Both the position numbers and the translations under genes were made by a program. A stretch of DNA of 31,548 nucleotides from contig JBEKAA010000035.1 in the NCBI GenBank assembly GCA_050018455.1, positions 1 through 31,548 of the forward strand, read 5' to 3'. The notes under the pieces were generated by a model. That model did no database searches, had not been told where the DNA came from, and saw only the letters and a program-made list of their open reading frames with translations. Shown in pieces: positions 1 through 7,270 of the stretch (position 1 is its first letter; every line of letters begins with the position of its first letter). Source of the stretch: RBG-13-68-16 sp050018455 (GTDB lineage Bacteria; Acidobacteriota; Thermoanaerobaculia; Thermoanaerobaculales; Thermoanaerobaculaceae).

Positions 1-94
1 CATCGATATCCTGCTGCGGCGGCTTCGCGCAGCCCACAACCAAAAAGGCCGTGGCCAACAGCAACACCCCAACGATCACCTGATTCTTGCGCAT
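1..94 (-). CDS. N-terminus of a lipoprotein, cut by the window edge
   Basis: Only the first 31 codons lie in the window. The start is an ATG at 94 on the minus strand, preceded 7 bases upstream by AAGGAG inside a purine-rich leader. The peptide begins MRKNQ, continues with a hydrophobic stretch and reaches a lipobox LVVGC about residue 18-22, followed by AKPPQQDID. This is a standard lipoprotein signal: cleavage and lipidation would occur at the cysteine, and the residue after it is not the inner-membrane retention signal Asp. The mature domain lies outside the window, so the family (Pal/OmpA-like or another outer-membrane lipoprotein) cannot be named. Too short to appear as a full gene, but the signal peptide and ribosome-binding site are convincing. 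Confidence 0.75.
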   Translation of the reverse strand, partial: MRKNQVIVGVLLLATAFLVVGCAKPPQQDID

Positions 95-263
95 CTCAGC
101 TCTCCTTTCCTCCTAGTAAACAGACGCAATAGCTGCCACCGAGAGTACGAAGCTGAGAATCGCGGAGGACCTTATTAGCCGGTTACCCATCCCTTTGTCT
201 CCCCTCTACGCCACCAGCGCGGATACCGTGCGGTGGGGCCGATCGAACTACGCCGCGCCGCGT

Positions 264-293
264 GGTGCCGTCTTGGCCTGCCAAGGCGGCACC
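264..293. repeat. 14-bp inverted repeat with 2-base loop
   Basis: Arms 264-277 (GGTGCCGTCTTGGC) and 280-293 pair over 14 positions with a single T-G pair and a CT loop. There is no T-run on either side, so it is not a normal intrinsic terminator. It may be a REP-like palindrome or a transcript-stabilising hairpin. Confidence 0.55.
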
Positions 294-477
294 GCCGCGC
301 CACAGCCATTGTATTGTGCCACGAGCGATCCGAACTTGGCTTCCGCCGATCTCCCGACACCGTTGCGGGCGCAACGCCGCCCCCGGACCGACTCGACCAG
401 AACCCGGCGCCCGTCGGCGCCAGGTTCGGGAATCACCAAGCGAGAACCGTGCCAACCGTCGCGCCTCCTTTGGGGAG

Positions 478-566
478 CGAGCACGAATTCGGTTCGAGCG
501 AACGGAGGGTTCGGGGGCACTTTCGCGGTCGGGAGACGTGCGAGCGCGAATTCACTTCGCGCGAGC
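478..566. repeat. Pair of imperfect 26-base direct repeats, 63 bases apart
   Basis: Copies at 478-503 and 541-566 share 21 of 26 positions, core CGAGCnCGAATTC then TTCGnGCGAnC. The second copy folds into a hairpin with 7-bp arms (GCGCGAA at 544-550 and TTCGCGC at 556-562). No gene is associated with them. Confidence 0.4.
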
Positions 567-603
567 CGGCCCCCCCCGGGGGGGGGAGGCAGGTGGAAAG
601 GGA

Positions 604-623
604 GGGGGGCCGAAGTGCCCCCC
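604..623 (-). terminator. Stem-loop terminator after tRNA-Pro
   Basis: Directly downstream of the CCA end of the minus-strand tRNA-Pro. Arms GGGGGGC (604-610) and GCCCCCC (617-623) enclose a 6-base loop. Read on the minus strand the hairpin is followed by TCCCTTTCC, a modest T-rich tail. Confidence 0.6.
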
Positions 624-634
624 GCAATAGATAG

Positions 635-711
<77 letters not shown>

Positions 712-726
712 ACCTGGCGGAGGGAG

Positions 727-755
727 AGCTTACACCACGAGGGCATGGCTCGCAA
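727..755 (-). promoter_or_regulatory. Sigma-70-type promoter of tRNA-Pro
   Basis: Read on the minus strand: -35 TTGCGA (755-750), 17-base spacer, -10 TAAGCT (732-727), with the mature tRNA beginning at 711. Position and spacing fit a housekeeping promoter driving the tRNA. Confidence 0.55.
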
Positions 756-787
756 CCGGTTCAGTGCGAGAGGGCATCGAGACCACC

Positions 788-851
788 GACCTCATGGGCC
801 TGGGGACAGTCCTCCCTTGATGTCGAGGAACGTCCCCAGGCCCGTGAGGTC
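788..851. terminator. 20-bp inverted repeat across the lptD stop codon
   Basis: Arms 788-807 and 832-851 are complementary over 20 positions with one T-G pair; the core is GGGCCTGGGGAC against GTCCCCAGGCCC, with a 24-base loop. The structure includes the last lptD codons and its TGA (792-794). It probably ends or protects the lptD transcript before the tRNA-Pro promoter. There is no clear T-run, so Rho-independent termination is not certain. Confidence 0.5.
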
Positions 852-3029
852 GATCGAAATTCGATAGTCACGTTGCTGATACGGGGCAATTCGGTAGTCA
901 TGATACTGGAACACCGCACTCCAGCAGCTTCCTCGCCACCGGAAAATGTACCTGTGGTCGAGGAGCTCTTTCAGGTGTAGGTCATATGCAATCTGGCTTT
1001 CCAGCCGCCACGGAGCGCCCGCCGGGCCGAATGCGAAGAAAAGACGTGTCTGCGATGATGCGACCTGACCAGTGGGATCGTAGCTCGAAAACCACGTCAG
1101 GTTCAGACCATTGGGCCCGCTGGTGTACCCGCCGGTGAACGAGGTGGTGGACAGCTTGTGAGTCACGGGATCGAAGTCGACGCGGGAGTCGAGAGTCGCC
1201 GTCGGCAAAGGCGAGATCCGCAACCAGACGTCCAGTGGAAGCTTCTGGCTCGCTGGCAGTGTGCTTTCCAGTGCCCCCGTGACCGAGTCGTAGATCGGCC
1301 GGGCAGCCGTGAGCGGGTCGGAAAGCGAGTAGGCTTGGCTGATCTCCAGACTCGCCACCTGCCGGCTTCCGACCGCGCCGCTCTTGAGCAGGAGATAGTT
1401 ACCGAACGTCCACGTCACCTGGTTGGTCACCAGCACCGAGTCGCGCTCGTCGAAGACAGGGATCGGGGAACTGGTAGGGTTGTCGAGGTTACCGCCGGGA
1501 TTTGAGATGTAGGTGTACTCGATGCGCGGTTCGATCAGGTGCTTCAGCTTGTCGCCGTTCGCTTCGGTCCAGACGCGGGAAAACGATGGCCCGACGATGT
1601 CAACCACCGCGGTGCCGTAGTGGCGGGAGACCGGCTCGTCGATGAAATGCGTGTCGTCAGGCGAGTATTGCGCCGTGTAGTACGTCTCCCGGGCTCCGAT
1701 CGTCGGTGTGATGTTGAGCCAGGCGAGCCCTGGAGTGAGCAGGCTTATCGTTGGGAAAATGTCGAGGCGTCCGTAACGACCGTTCAGTGTCGCAGACTTG
1801 TCGACCTGCAGCTCGTCCACGAGACCGTTGGCAGCGACGTAGAGCGCCGTCGAGCCGATGCGAGTGGAGCGCAGCCGGTACTCGATCTCGCCCAGCCGAT
1901 CGAGCGTGACCTCGGAGGTCGTGGTGCTGGTCGTGTCGGTGGAAGGAGTCGTGAAGAACGTCTGATTGTGGTCGGCCCGGAACGTCAAGGCCTGCGGCCC
2001 CCACGTCCGCGCGAGGTTGAAATAAGAGTATAGGGTCCGAACCCCGGATTGGAGAGAGGTTCCCTCGAAGTTCTGGAAGAAGTTGATGTCCGATAGTTCC
2101 TGGAGCTGGGCGTGCACGGTGTAGCCGTCCGGAAAGAGCTGGTCGTACTTGCCGCTCGCCTTCCACTCCCAGCGTTTGGTAGTGCGATCCCAGATGAACT
2201 CATCGGCGAGCTCACCGTAGCCGTGGTCGGCCGGCGCCCAGCGCACCTCGCTTCCGAGGCCGATGTAGTTCTTCGAGTAGAGGTCGAGGAGGAGCGTGGT
2301 GTCGAACGAGCGCGATAAAGGCCAGAAGAACGAGCTGCCGACGTAGAGGCCGTTCTGGCTGGAGAATCCGAACGACGGCACCAGGAAGCCGGCTGCGCGG
2401 TCCCGCTTCACCGGCCACAGGAGACGCGGCGTGTAAAAGATCGGCACACCCCGAACCCTCATTGTGGCATCGCGGAAGTGGCCGTACCCTTCCAGCCGCA
2501 CGAGCGCGTCCTCGACGTCGATGCTCCAGGGAGGCGCCTTGGTGGTCAGGTCACAGCTGGTGAAGGTGCCCCGGTGGAAGCGATAGTGGTCTTCGTCGAG
2601 CTTCTCCATCTCCTGGCCGCGGAAGTGATAGACGGGCGGGAAGAACGCATCGACCTCGTAGAACGTGCCGGTCTTCGACCGCAGGTCGAAGTCCATACGG
2701 CTGCAGGCGATGCGGGCCTGACCCTGGTCGAGAATGACGTTCCCGGTGGCGTGCATCCGCATCGTGGCGAGATCGACCTCGACCTGATCGCAGCGAAGTG
2801 TGATGTCCTGGTAGCTCGCGCGGACGTCACCTTGACCGCACCAGAGCGTGTCCTGCACCCATTGCTGGTGGACCGCGTCGAGCGTGACGAGATCCCCGGC
2901 GGTTGGCGCCTGCGCAGCAGCCGGCGGGCAGGCCAGGAGGGCAGCTAGCAGACCGACCACGGCAGCGAGGCCGCCGGAACGCCGAACCGGCACCGCGAAT
3001 TCGATGAATCCTGCAAGCCTTGGTGCCAA
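792..3029 (-). CDS. lptD: LPS-assembly outer-membrane protein LptD
   Basis: A 745-residue protein with a hydrophobic signal segment (about 19-39, ending PPAAAQA), then an OstA/LptA-like periplasmic domain. Typical phrases of that domain are DITLRCDQVEVD, GNVILDQGQARI and FHRGTFTSCD. The remainder is a long C-terminal part rich in alternating aromatic strands, as expected for the LptD beta-barrel. LptD forms the outer-membrane translocon, with LptE, that inserts lipopolysaccharide into the outer leaflet. The chosen start is TTG at 3029, with GGGAGG four bases upstream. An in-frame GTG further in (before PVRRSGG) would give a more compact signal peptide but has no ribosome-binding site. The length matches the family. 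It is divergent from ruvX, and its 3' end lies in a strong inverted repeat. Confidence 0.93.
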   Translation of the reverse strand: MAPRLAGFIEFAVPVRRSGGLAAVVGLLAALLACPPAAAQAPTAGDLVTLDAVHQQWVQDTLWCGQGDVRASYQDITLRCDQVEVDLATMRMHATGNVILDQGQARIACSRMDFDLRSKTGTFYEVDAFFPPVYHFRGQEMEKLDEDHYRFHRGTFTSCDLTTKAPPWSIDVEDALVRLEGYGHFRDATMRVRGVPIFYTPRLLWPVKRDRAAGFLVPSFGFSSQNGLYVGSSFFWPLSRSFDTTLLLDLYSKNYIGLGSEVRWAPADHGYGELADEFIWDRTTKRWEWKASGKYDQLFPDGYTVHAQLQELSDINFFQNFEGTSLQSGVRTLYSYFNLARTWGPQALTFRADHNQTFFTTPSTDTTSTTTSEVTLDRLGEIEYRLRSTRIGSTALYVAANGLVDELQVDKSATLNGRYGRLDIFPTISLLTPGLAWLNITPTIGARETYYTAQYSPDDTHFIDEPVSRHYGTAVVDIVGPSFSRVWTEANGDKLKHLIEPRIEYTYISNPGGNLDNPTSSPIPVFDERDSVLVTNQVTWTFGNYLLLKSGAVGSRQVASLEISQAYSLSDPLTAARPIYDSVTGALESTLPASQKLPLDVWLRISPLPTATLDSRVDFDPVTHKLSTTSFTGGYTSGPNGLNLTWFSSYDPTGQVASSQTRLFFAFGPAGAPWRLESQIAYDLHLKELLDHRYIFRWRGSCWSAVFQYHDYRIAPYQQRDYRISIDLTGLGTFLDIKGGLSPGP

Positions 3030-3096
3030 CCGCCCTCCCCGTCAGCGGCAACATTCTAGCCCGGAGTCTACGAGAGCGGGCGTATCCTCGTTGAGA

Positions 3097-3513
3097 ATGC
3101 GATGGCTCGCGCTCGACATCGGGTCGCGTCGCGTGGGCGTGGCTGTGTGCGACGCGGATGAGCAACTCGCCACCCCGCTGCGCGCGATCGCATATTCCGG
3201 GCCGGAGCGGTTGGCCGAAGCCGTGGAGGAACTCGGCAAGACGTGGGCCGCCGAAGGCGTGGTCGTCGGTATGCCTCACACGAGGGCCGGGAACAGCCGG
3301 GGCGAGGTCCGGGTCTCGCGTGTGGTCGCCGCGCTCGAGCGACGCTTCGAAGGCCCGGTCGAGACTGTCGACGAGAGCGGGACGACGGCTGCTGCCGAGG
3401 CTCAGCTGGCCGAGGCGGGCGTGCCGCATCGGCGATGGGAGGAGCTGGTGGACAGCCTCGCGGCCCGTCTCATCCTCGAGGCACACCTCGCGAGTCGGCG
3501 CAATCAGGCGTAG
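3097..3513 (+). CDS. ruvX: Putative pre-16S rRNA nuclease / Holliday junction resolvase-like RuvX (YqgF)
   Basis: A 138-residue protein with the RNase H-like fold signature of the YqgF family. It has DIGSRRVGVA at 7-16 (first catalytic Asp D7), VVVGMPH at 55-61 and DSLAARLIL at 119-127 (last catalytic Asp D119). The middle motif reads VDESGTTAAAEAQL where most relatives have DERLTT, so the acidic residue is kept but the Arg is not. The family matures the 5' end of 16S rRNA. The ATG at 3097 is chosen because it starts exactly at the first core strand. It has no good Shine-Dalgarno, and a TATCCT at 3083-3088 would place transcription almost at the ATG, so a leaderless transcript is possible. 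It is divergent from lptD. Confidence 0.85.
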   Translation: MRWLALDIGSRRVGVAVCDADEQLATPLRAIAYSGPERLAEAVEELGKTWAAEGVVVGMPHTRAGNSRGEVRVSRVVAALERRFEGPVETVDESGTTAAAEAQLAEAGVPHRRWEELVDSLAARLILEAHLASRRNQA

Positions 3514-3516
3514 CCG

Positions 3517-3545
3517 TTGACCTGTCCGAAGGCGAATGCTAGCGT
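3517..3545 (+). promoter_or_regulatory. Promoter upstream of the pseudokinase-TonB gene
   Basis: TTGACC (3517-3522), 17-base spacer, TAGCGT (3540-3545), followed by a GGGAGG ribosome-binding site and the ATG at 3571. It starts just after the ruvX stop, giving the next gene its own transcript. Confidence 0.45.
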
Positions 3546-3570
3546 TCGTTGAAGTTCGGGAGGGCCTTCC

Positions 3571-5490
3571 ATGGCCGACAAGTACTCGAGTTTCGGGAAG
3601 TTTCTTCTCCTCAAGCAGCGGAGTCAGGATGCACTAGGGACTCTGTGGCGCGCCGGGGAGATGGAGCGCAACAGCTTCAAGAGGATCGTGTGGCTTCGGC
3701 GGTTTGACCAGGTGGGTCTGGACCGCACGGCTCTGACCGCGGAGATCGGGCCCGCCAACCAGATCGCCCAAGTCCTCAAGGCCAGCAACGTTGTGCGGAA
3801 CGCCACGCACGGCAGCGAGGGCGGCGCTCCGTTTGTCGCGTGGGACTACGTGCCCTCGCAGCCTCTCGACCAACTGATGGCTCGTGCGGCCCAGGAGCAG
3901 TTCCCGATCGCAATCGACAACGCCCTTCTGATCGTCGAAAAGCTCGCCGCCGCGTTGGCGGCAGCCTCCGCGGTAGAGGTGCAGGGACAGCCGCTCATCC
4001 ACGGTTTCCTGGTTCCAAACCTCGCCATGGTTGGCAACGACGGAGAGGCCCAGGTCGCGGGTTTCGGAATTGCACGCGGGCTTCGCGCCAACCTGGACAG
4101 GGTGGTGGTGAAGAGGTTCGCGGCACCGTACCTCGCGCCCGAGGTTCTCTCCAACGCGCCGGCGACCCCGCGCTCCGATGTCTACTCTCTCGGAGCGATC
4201 CTGTTCCAGCTCCTCTCCGGGAATCCTCTTCCGGCGGACCCGGCGGCACGTGCGGCCGCTCTCGAGGCCCCGACGCTCGCTTTCGAGGAAGGTCCGATCC
4301 CGCAGGACGTCCTCGCGATTCTCAGAAAGACCATGGCACCGCGCCCGGACGACCGCTACGCGTCGGCCGCCGACTTCAAGAAAGAGCTCGAGAAGCTTCT
4401 CTACGGCGGAGCCTACTCGCCCACGACCTTCAACCTCGCCCTGTTCATGGACAGGCTGTATCGCAACGAAATCGAGCAGGAGGATCGGGAGCTCCAGCAG
4501 GAGAGGTCGCTCGATGTGGCAGCGCACTACCAGCCCCCGAAAACCGATGTTCCCGAGGCCCCGGAAGCGCCCCAGGCCCCCAACCGGACCGCCCTATACG
4601 CGGCCATCGCCGGCGGCGTGGTTCTGCTCCTGGTCATCGGTTACCTCCTCATGAGCCGGCCCTCGACGCCGCCAGCCGTCGACCAGGAGGCACAGAAGAA
4701 AATGCTGCAGGAGCTGGTCAACACCCAGGTCGCACAGGCGCTGCGGGAAAAGGAAGATCAGCTTCGGAAGGAGCTCGAGGCCGAGAAGGCCAGGACCGAG
4801 GAGTTGCGCAAGCAACTCGACAAGCAGAAGCCGGGAAGCCCGGGCGCGAAGCAGGTCTCCGCCGAGGAGCAGCAGAGGCTGCAGCGCGAGCTCGCTGCCC
4901 GAGAGGCCGAACAGAAGCAGAAGGAGGACGAGCTCGCCAGGGTCAAGCAGCAGCAGGAGGCCGAGGCGGCGAAGGCCCGCCTGCAAACGGCTCAGGCCGA
5001 GACCAAGCTCGCTCTGCAGGCGGTACCGACCGTTGTGGTCGCGACGACGGCGCCTCAGACTGCTCCGACGCAGCGACCCGCCGTTCCGACTGCCGTCCCG
5101 GCGGCGCCGACCGCGGCCCAGCCTCCGGAGCAGGCGCCGGCGACTACCGGGCTCGGGGCCGGAGTGAGCGAGGGAGATCTGGTGGACTTCTCCCAGGTCG
5201 ATGTCCAGCCCCAGATCCTGGTCGAGGGCAAGGTGACGGTGCCTCGCACGGTCAACCTGGGGTCCACTGCTGTGAGCGGGTACGTGATCCTCAGCGTGCT
5301 CGTGAACGAGAAAGGCAGCGTGGACGAGGTCAAGGTCCTGCGCCAGTTTCAGCCCGCCCGGCCCGGCGTCGACGATGCCTGCGTGGAAGCCGCGAAGCAG
5401 AACCGCTACCGGCCCGCCACGAAGGACGGCAAGAAGGTCAAGACCTGGATCACCGTGACCAAGCAGATCGCGATCCAGCCTGCGCGCTGA
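3571..5490 (+). CDS. Membrane protein: protein kinase-like (pseudokinase) domain, coiled coil and TonB-like C-terminus
   Basis: A 639-residue protein, start ATG with GGGAGG 7 bases upstream. Residues about 8-278 have the outline of a Ser/Thr kinase: IHGFLVPN at 143-150 where HRDLKPxN belongs, VAGFGIARG at 162-170 where DFG belongs, APE at 189-191 and DVYSLG at 203-208. The catalytic Asp of HRD and the metal-binding Asp of DFG are both replaced, so catalysis is unlikely. One membrane helix (341-361) follows, then a charged coiled coil (about 370-490), a Pro/Ala/Thr-rich linker, and a C-terminal domain (about 553-639) of the TonB/periplasmic type (VSGYVILSVLVNEKGSVDEV, then NRYRPATKDGKKVKTW). 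This topology puts the pseudokinase in the cytoplasm and the TonB-like domain in the periplasm. It might pass a cytoplasmic signal to an envelope partner. The partner is unknown. Confidence 0.85.
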   Translation: MADKYSSFGKFLLLKQRSQDALGTLWRAGEMERNSFKRIVWLRRFDQVGLDRTALTAEIGPANQIAQVLKASNVVRNATHGSEGGAPFVAWDYVPSQPLDQLMARAAQEQFPIAIDNALLIVEKLAAALAAASAVEVQGQPLIHGFLVPNLAMVGNDGEAQVAGFGIARGLRANLDRVVVKRFAAPYLAPEVLSNAPATPRSDVYSLGAILFQLLSGNPLPADPAARAAALEAPTLAFEEGPIPQDVLAILRKTMAPRPDDRYASAADFKKELEKLLYGGAYSPTTFNLALFMDRLYRNEIEQEDRELQQERSLDVAAHYQPPKTDVPEAPEAPQAPNRTALYAAIAGGVVLLLVIGYLLMSRPSTPPAVDQEAQKKMLQELVNTQVAQALREKEDQLRKELEAEKARTEELRKQLDKQKPGSPGAKQVSAEEQQRLQRELAAREAEQKQKEDELARVKQQQEAEAAKARLQTAQAETKLALQAVPTVVVATTAPQTAPTQRPAVPTAVPAAPTAAQPPEQAPATTGLGAGVSEGDLVDFSQVDVQPQILVEGKVTVPRTVNLGSTAVSGYVILSVLVNEKGSVDEVKVLRQFQPARPGVDDACVEAAKQNRYRPATKDGKKVKTWITVTKQIAIQPAR

Positions 5491-5594
5491 GTCCGAAAAC
5501 CTGCACTGGGAACGCAGCCTGCGCCCGAGGCCGGTCGTTGTGTCTGAGACCTAACCTGGGCTGCTTACTGGGGTTGTGCGGCGAACGCGTATCT

Positions 5595-5626
5595 GGCCGG
5601 GTTGCAATACGCCTTCCCGCCCGGCC
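5595..5626. terminator. Hairpin between convergent genes
   Basis: Arms GGCCGGG (5595-5601) and CCCGGCC (5620-5626) with an 18-base loop, lying between the convergent pseudokinase gene (ends 5490) and rho (ends 5656). No T-run is visible. A bidirectional terminator role is inferred from position only. Confidence 0.3.
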
Positions 5627-5655
5627 GGGCGCCGGTCATGTCCGGTTGGGAGCGG

Positions 5656-6903
5656 TCAGCGAGCGTTTGCCTGGATGTTGGCGAGAAAATCCGCGTTGGT
5701 CCGGTACTGCTTGAGTTTCGACAGCAGCACCTGCATCGCTTCGTGGGGTGGCAGCGCCGCCAAAGCGCGGCGAAGCAAGTAGATCCGTTCGACCTCTTCG
5801 CGCGGATAGAGCTTCTCCTCTTTGCGGGTGCCCGACTGGGGGATGTTCATGCACGGAAATATACGGCGCTCGAACAGATCGCGCGTGAGGACGATCTCCA
5901 TGTTTCCGGTGCCCTTGAACTCCTGGAAGATGACCTCGTCCATCCGGGAGCCGGTGTCGACCAAGCACGTTGCGACGATGGTGAGAGAACCGCCGTGCTC
6001 GATGTTGCGCGCCGATCCGAAGAATCGCCGGGGCTTCTCCATGGTCCGCGCGTCGATCCCGCCCGAGAGGATCCTTCCGGAGCTCTTCTGATTGTTGTTG
6101 TAGGCGCGCGACATCCTGGTCAGAGAATCCATGAACACGACCGCGTCCTGACCGAGCTCGACCAGGCGGCGGGCCCGCTCGAGCACCATCTCCGAAATCT
6201 CGATGTGGCTCTGGATGGATTCGTCCGACGACGAGGCGTAGACCTCGCCCTTGATAATGTTCCGCTTCCAGTCGGTCACCTCTTCGGGGCGCTCGTCCAC
6301 GAGGAGCACGAAGATCTGTGCCTCGGGGTGATTGACTGCAATCGCGTGGGCAAGCTGCTGCAACAGAGTCGTCTTGCCGGCCTTGGGCGGTGCAACGATG
6401 AGGCAACGCTGGCCCTTTCCGATCGGCGCCATGAGGTCGATGACGCGCGGTTCGAGGATCTCCGGCTCGGTCTCGAGCGTGAAGCGCGGCGTTGGGTCGA
6501 TGGAGGTGAGATCGGAGAACGGCATCGCCTGCTGGCGGTACTCGTCGGGCGTCAGGCCCTCGATGGTGTGGATGTCGGAGACGGTCGGGCGCTGGTGGCC
6601 GTTCGGGGGCTGTACGGAAGCGCCGATGCGGAGGCCGCTTTCGAGGTGCCATCGCGACAGCAGACCGGGGTCCACCATGGGGTCTTCGCCGGTCGGGTGG
6701 AACTTGTTCGTTGCGGAGATCAGGAACGCCCTGCCGTCCTCACGCCGCCAGAGGTATCCGTCGAACGGGGACGGAGCTGCCGCGGCGGTCGTTGAGTGAC
6801 GGCGGTTACGGCGCCGACGGGGTCGGCGGCGTCGCCCCGAGCCGGTAGCTTCGTTCTGCTCCGAGGCAGGAAGCGAGGGAGTATCGCTGAACTCTTCGGC
6901 CAT
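5656..6903 (-). CDS. rho: Transcription termination factor Rho
   Basis: A 415-residue hexameric RNA helicase that ends transcription. After an Arg-rich basic tail (RRRRPRRRRNRR, about 24-35) comes the cold-shock-type RNA-binding domain (GYLWRREDGRAFLI). The RecA-like motor follows: Walker A APPKAGKTT, VLLVDERPEEVTDW, the Walker B stretch DAVVFMDSLTRMSRAYN, the Q-loop/R-loop region RILSGGID, and the conserved end LLSKLKQYRTNADFL. The usual N-terminal helical (Rho_N) domain is replaced by the short basic, low-complexity tail. The start is ATG 6903, with AAGGAG 10 bases upstream; the frame stays open to 7152, but that extension is not protein-like. A strong promoter lies at 7036-7064, leaving a leader of about 125 bases, which fits the known autoregulation of rho genes. 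Confidence 0.95.
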   Translation of the reverse strand: MAEEFSDTPSLPASEQNEATGSGRRRRPRRRRNRRHSTTAAAAPSPFDGYLWRREDGRAFLISATNKFHPTGEDPMVDPGLLSRWHLESGLRIGASVQPPNGHQRPTVSDIHTIEGLTPDEYRQQAMPFSDLTSIDPTPRFTLETEPEILEPRVIDLMAPIGKGQRCLIVAPPKAGKTTLLQQLAHAIAVNHPEAQIFVLLVDERPEEVTDWKRNIIKGEVYASSSDESIQSHIEISEMVLERARRLVELGQDAVVFMDSLTRMSRAYNNNQKSSGRILSGGIDARTMEKPRRFFGSARNIEHGGSLTIVATCLVDTGSRMDEVIFQEFKGTGNMEIVLTRDLFERRIFPCMNIPQSGTRKEEKLYPREEVERIYLLRRALAALPPHEAMQVLLSKLKQYRTNADFLANIQANAR

Positions 6904-7035
6904 GCTTGTCAGACTCCTTGGCTCACCGAGTCGCCGCCTGCAGGAGGCTGCGACAGCAACACGGACGAGCAAGCGCGCAGCAAGCGGGGAAAACACCGGG
7001 GACGGGCACCGCATCCGCAGTCGCGCGCCGATGTC

Positions 7036-7064
7036 AGTGTAGCGCACAAACCGGCCCGTGCCAA
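7036..7064 (-). promoter_or_regulatory. Sigma-70-type promoter of rho
   Basis: On the minus strand: -35 TTGGCA (7064-7059), 17-base spacer, -10 TACACT (7041-7036). It is the best promoter match in the 6904-7156 gap, which otherwise contains no gene, and gives rho a leader of about 125 bases. Confidence 0.6.
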
Positions 7065-7156
7065 ACCGCGACCTCTGTCCAGCCCCCCCCCGGTCGTCTG
7101 CGTTCGGCCGATCATCGAGGCAAGAGCCTCCACGACGCGAAGATACCAGCACCCTG

Positions 7157-7209
7157 GGAGCCTGTCGGAGTAAAGGGGTGCGACTCGCCCCGTTGCTCCG
7201 ACAGGCTCC
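7157..7209. repeat. Intergenic element with perfect 14-bp terminal inverted repeats
   Basis: GGAGCCTGTCGGAG at 7157-7170 is perfectly complementary to 7196-7209. The 25-base interior contains a second small stem (GGGG/CCCC). It sits between the rho promoter and the htrA terminator. The form fits a REP/MITE-like intergenic repeat, but only one copy is in the window, so dispersal is not shown. Confidence 0.4.
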
Positions 7210-7226
7210 TCACACCAAGAAATGAT

Positions 7227-7250
7227 GGGGCCGCCCCGAGGGGCGGCCCC
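7227..7250 (-). terminator. Intrinsic terminator of htrA
   Basis: Eleven-base arms GGGGCCGCCCC (7227-7237) and GGGGCGGCCCC (7240-7250) with a GA loop. It lies 20 bases beyond the htrA stop and is followed, on the minus strand, by ATCATTTCTT. Confidence 0.8.
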
Positions 7251-7270
7251 TGGTCAACGATGGCCGGACC

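Larger units (their letters stand above)
95..603. other. Gene-free region rich in stem-loops
   Basis: No frame here has a ribosome-binding site, recognisable protein sequence or consistent codon bias; several short frames overlap on both strands, as expected from GC-rich non-coding DNA. The stretch holds a 14-bp hairpin (264-293), a short palindrome GTTGCG-GG-CGCAAC near 362-375, a pair of imperfect 26-base direct repeats (478-503 and 541-566) and a C8G9 run (570-586). The first 80 bases are the leader and presumed promoter of the lipoprotein gene. Confidence 0.6.
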
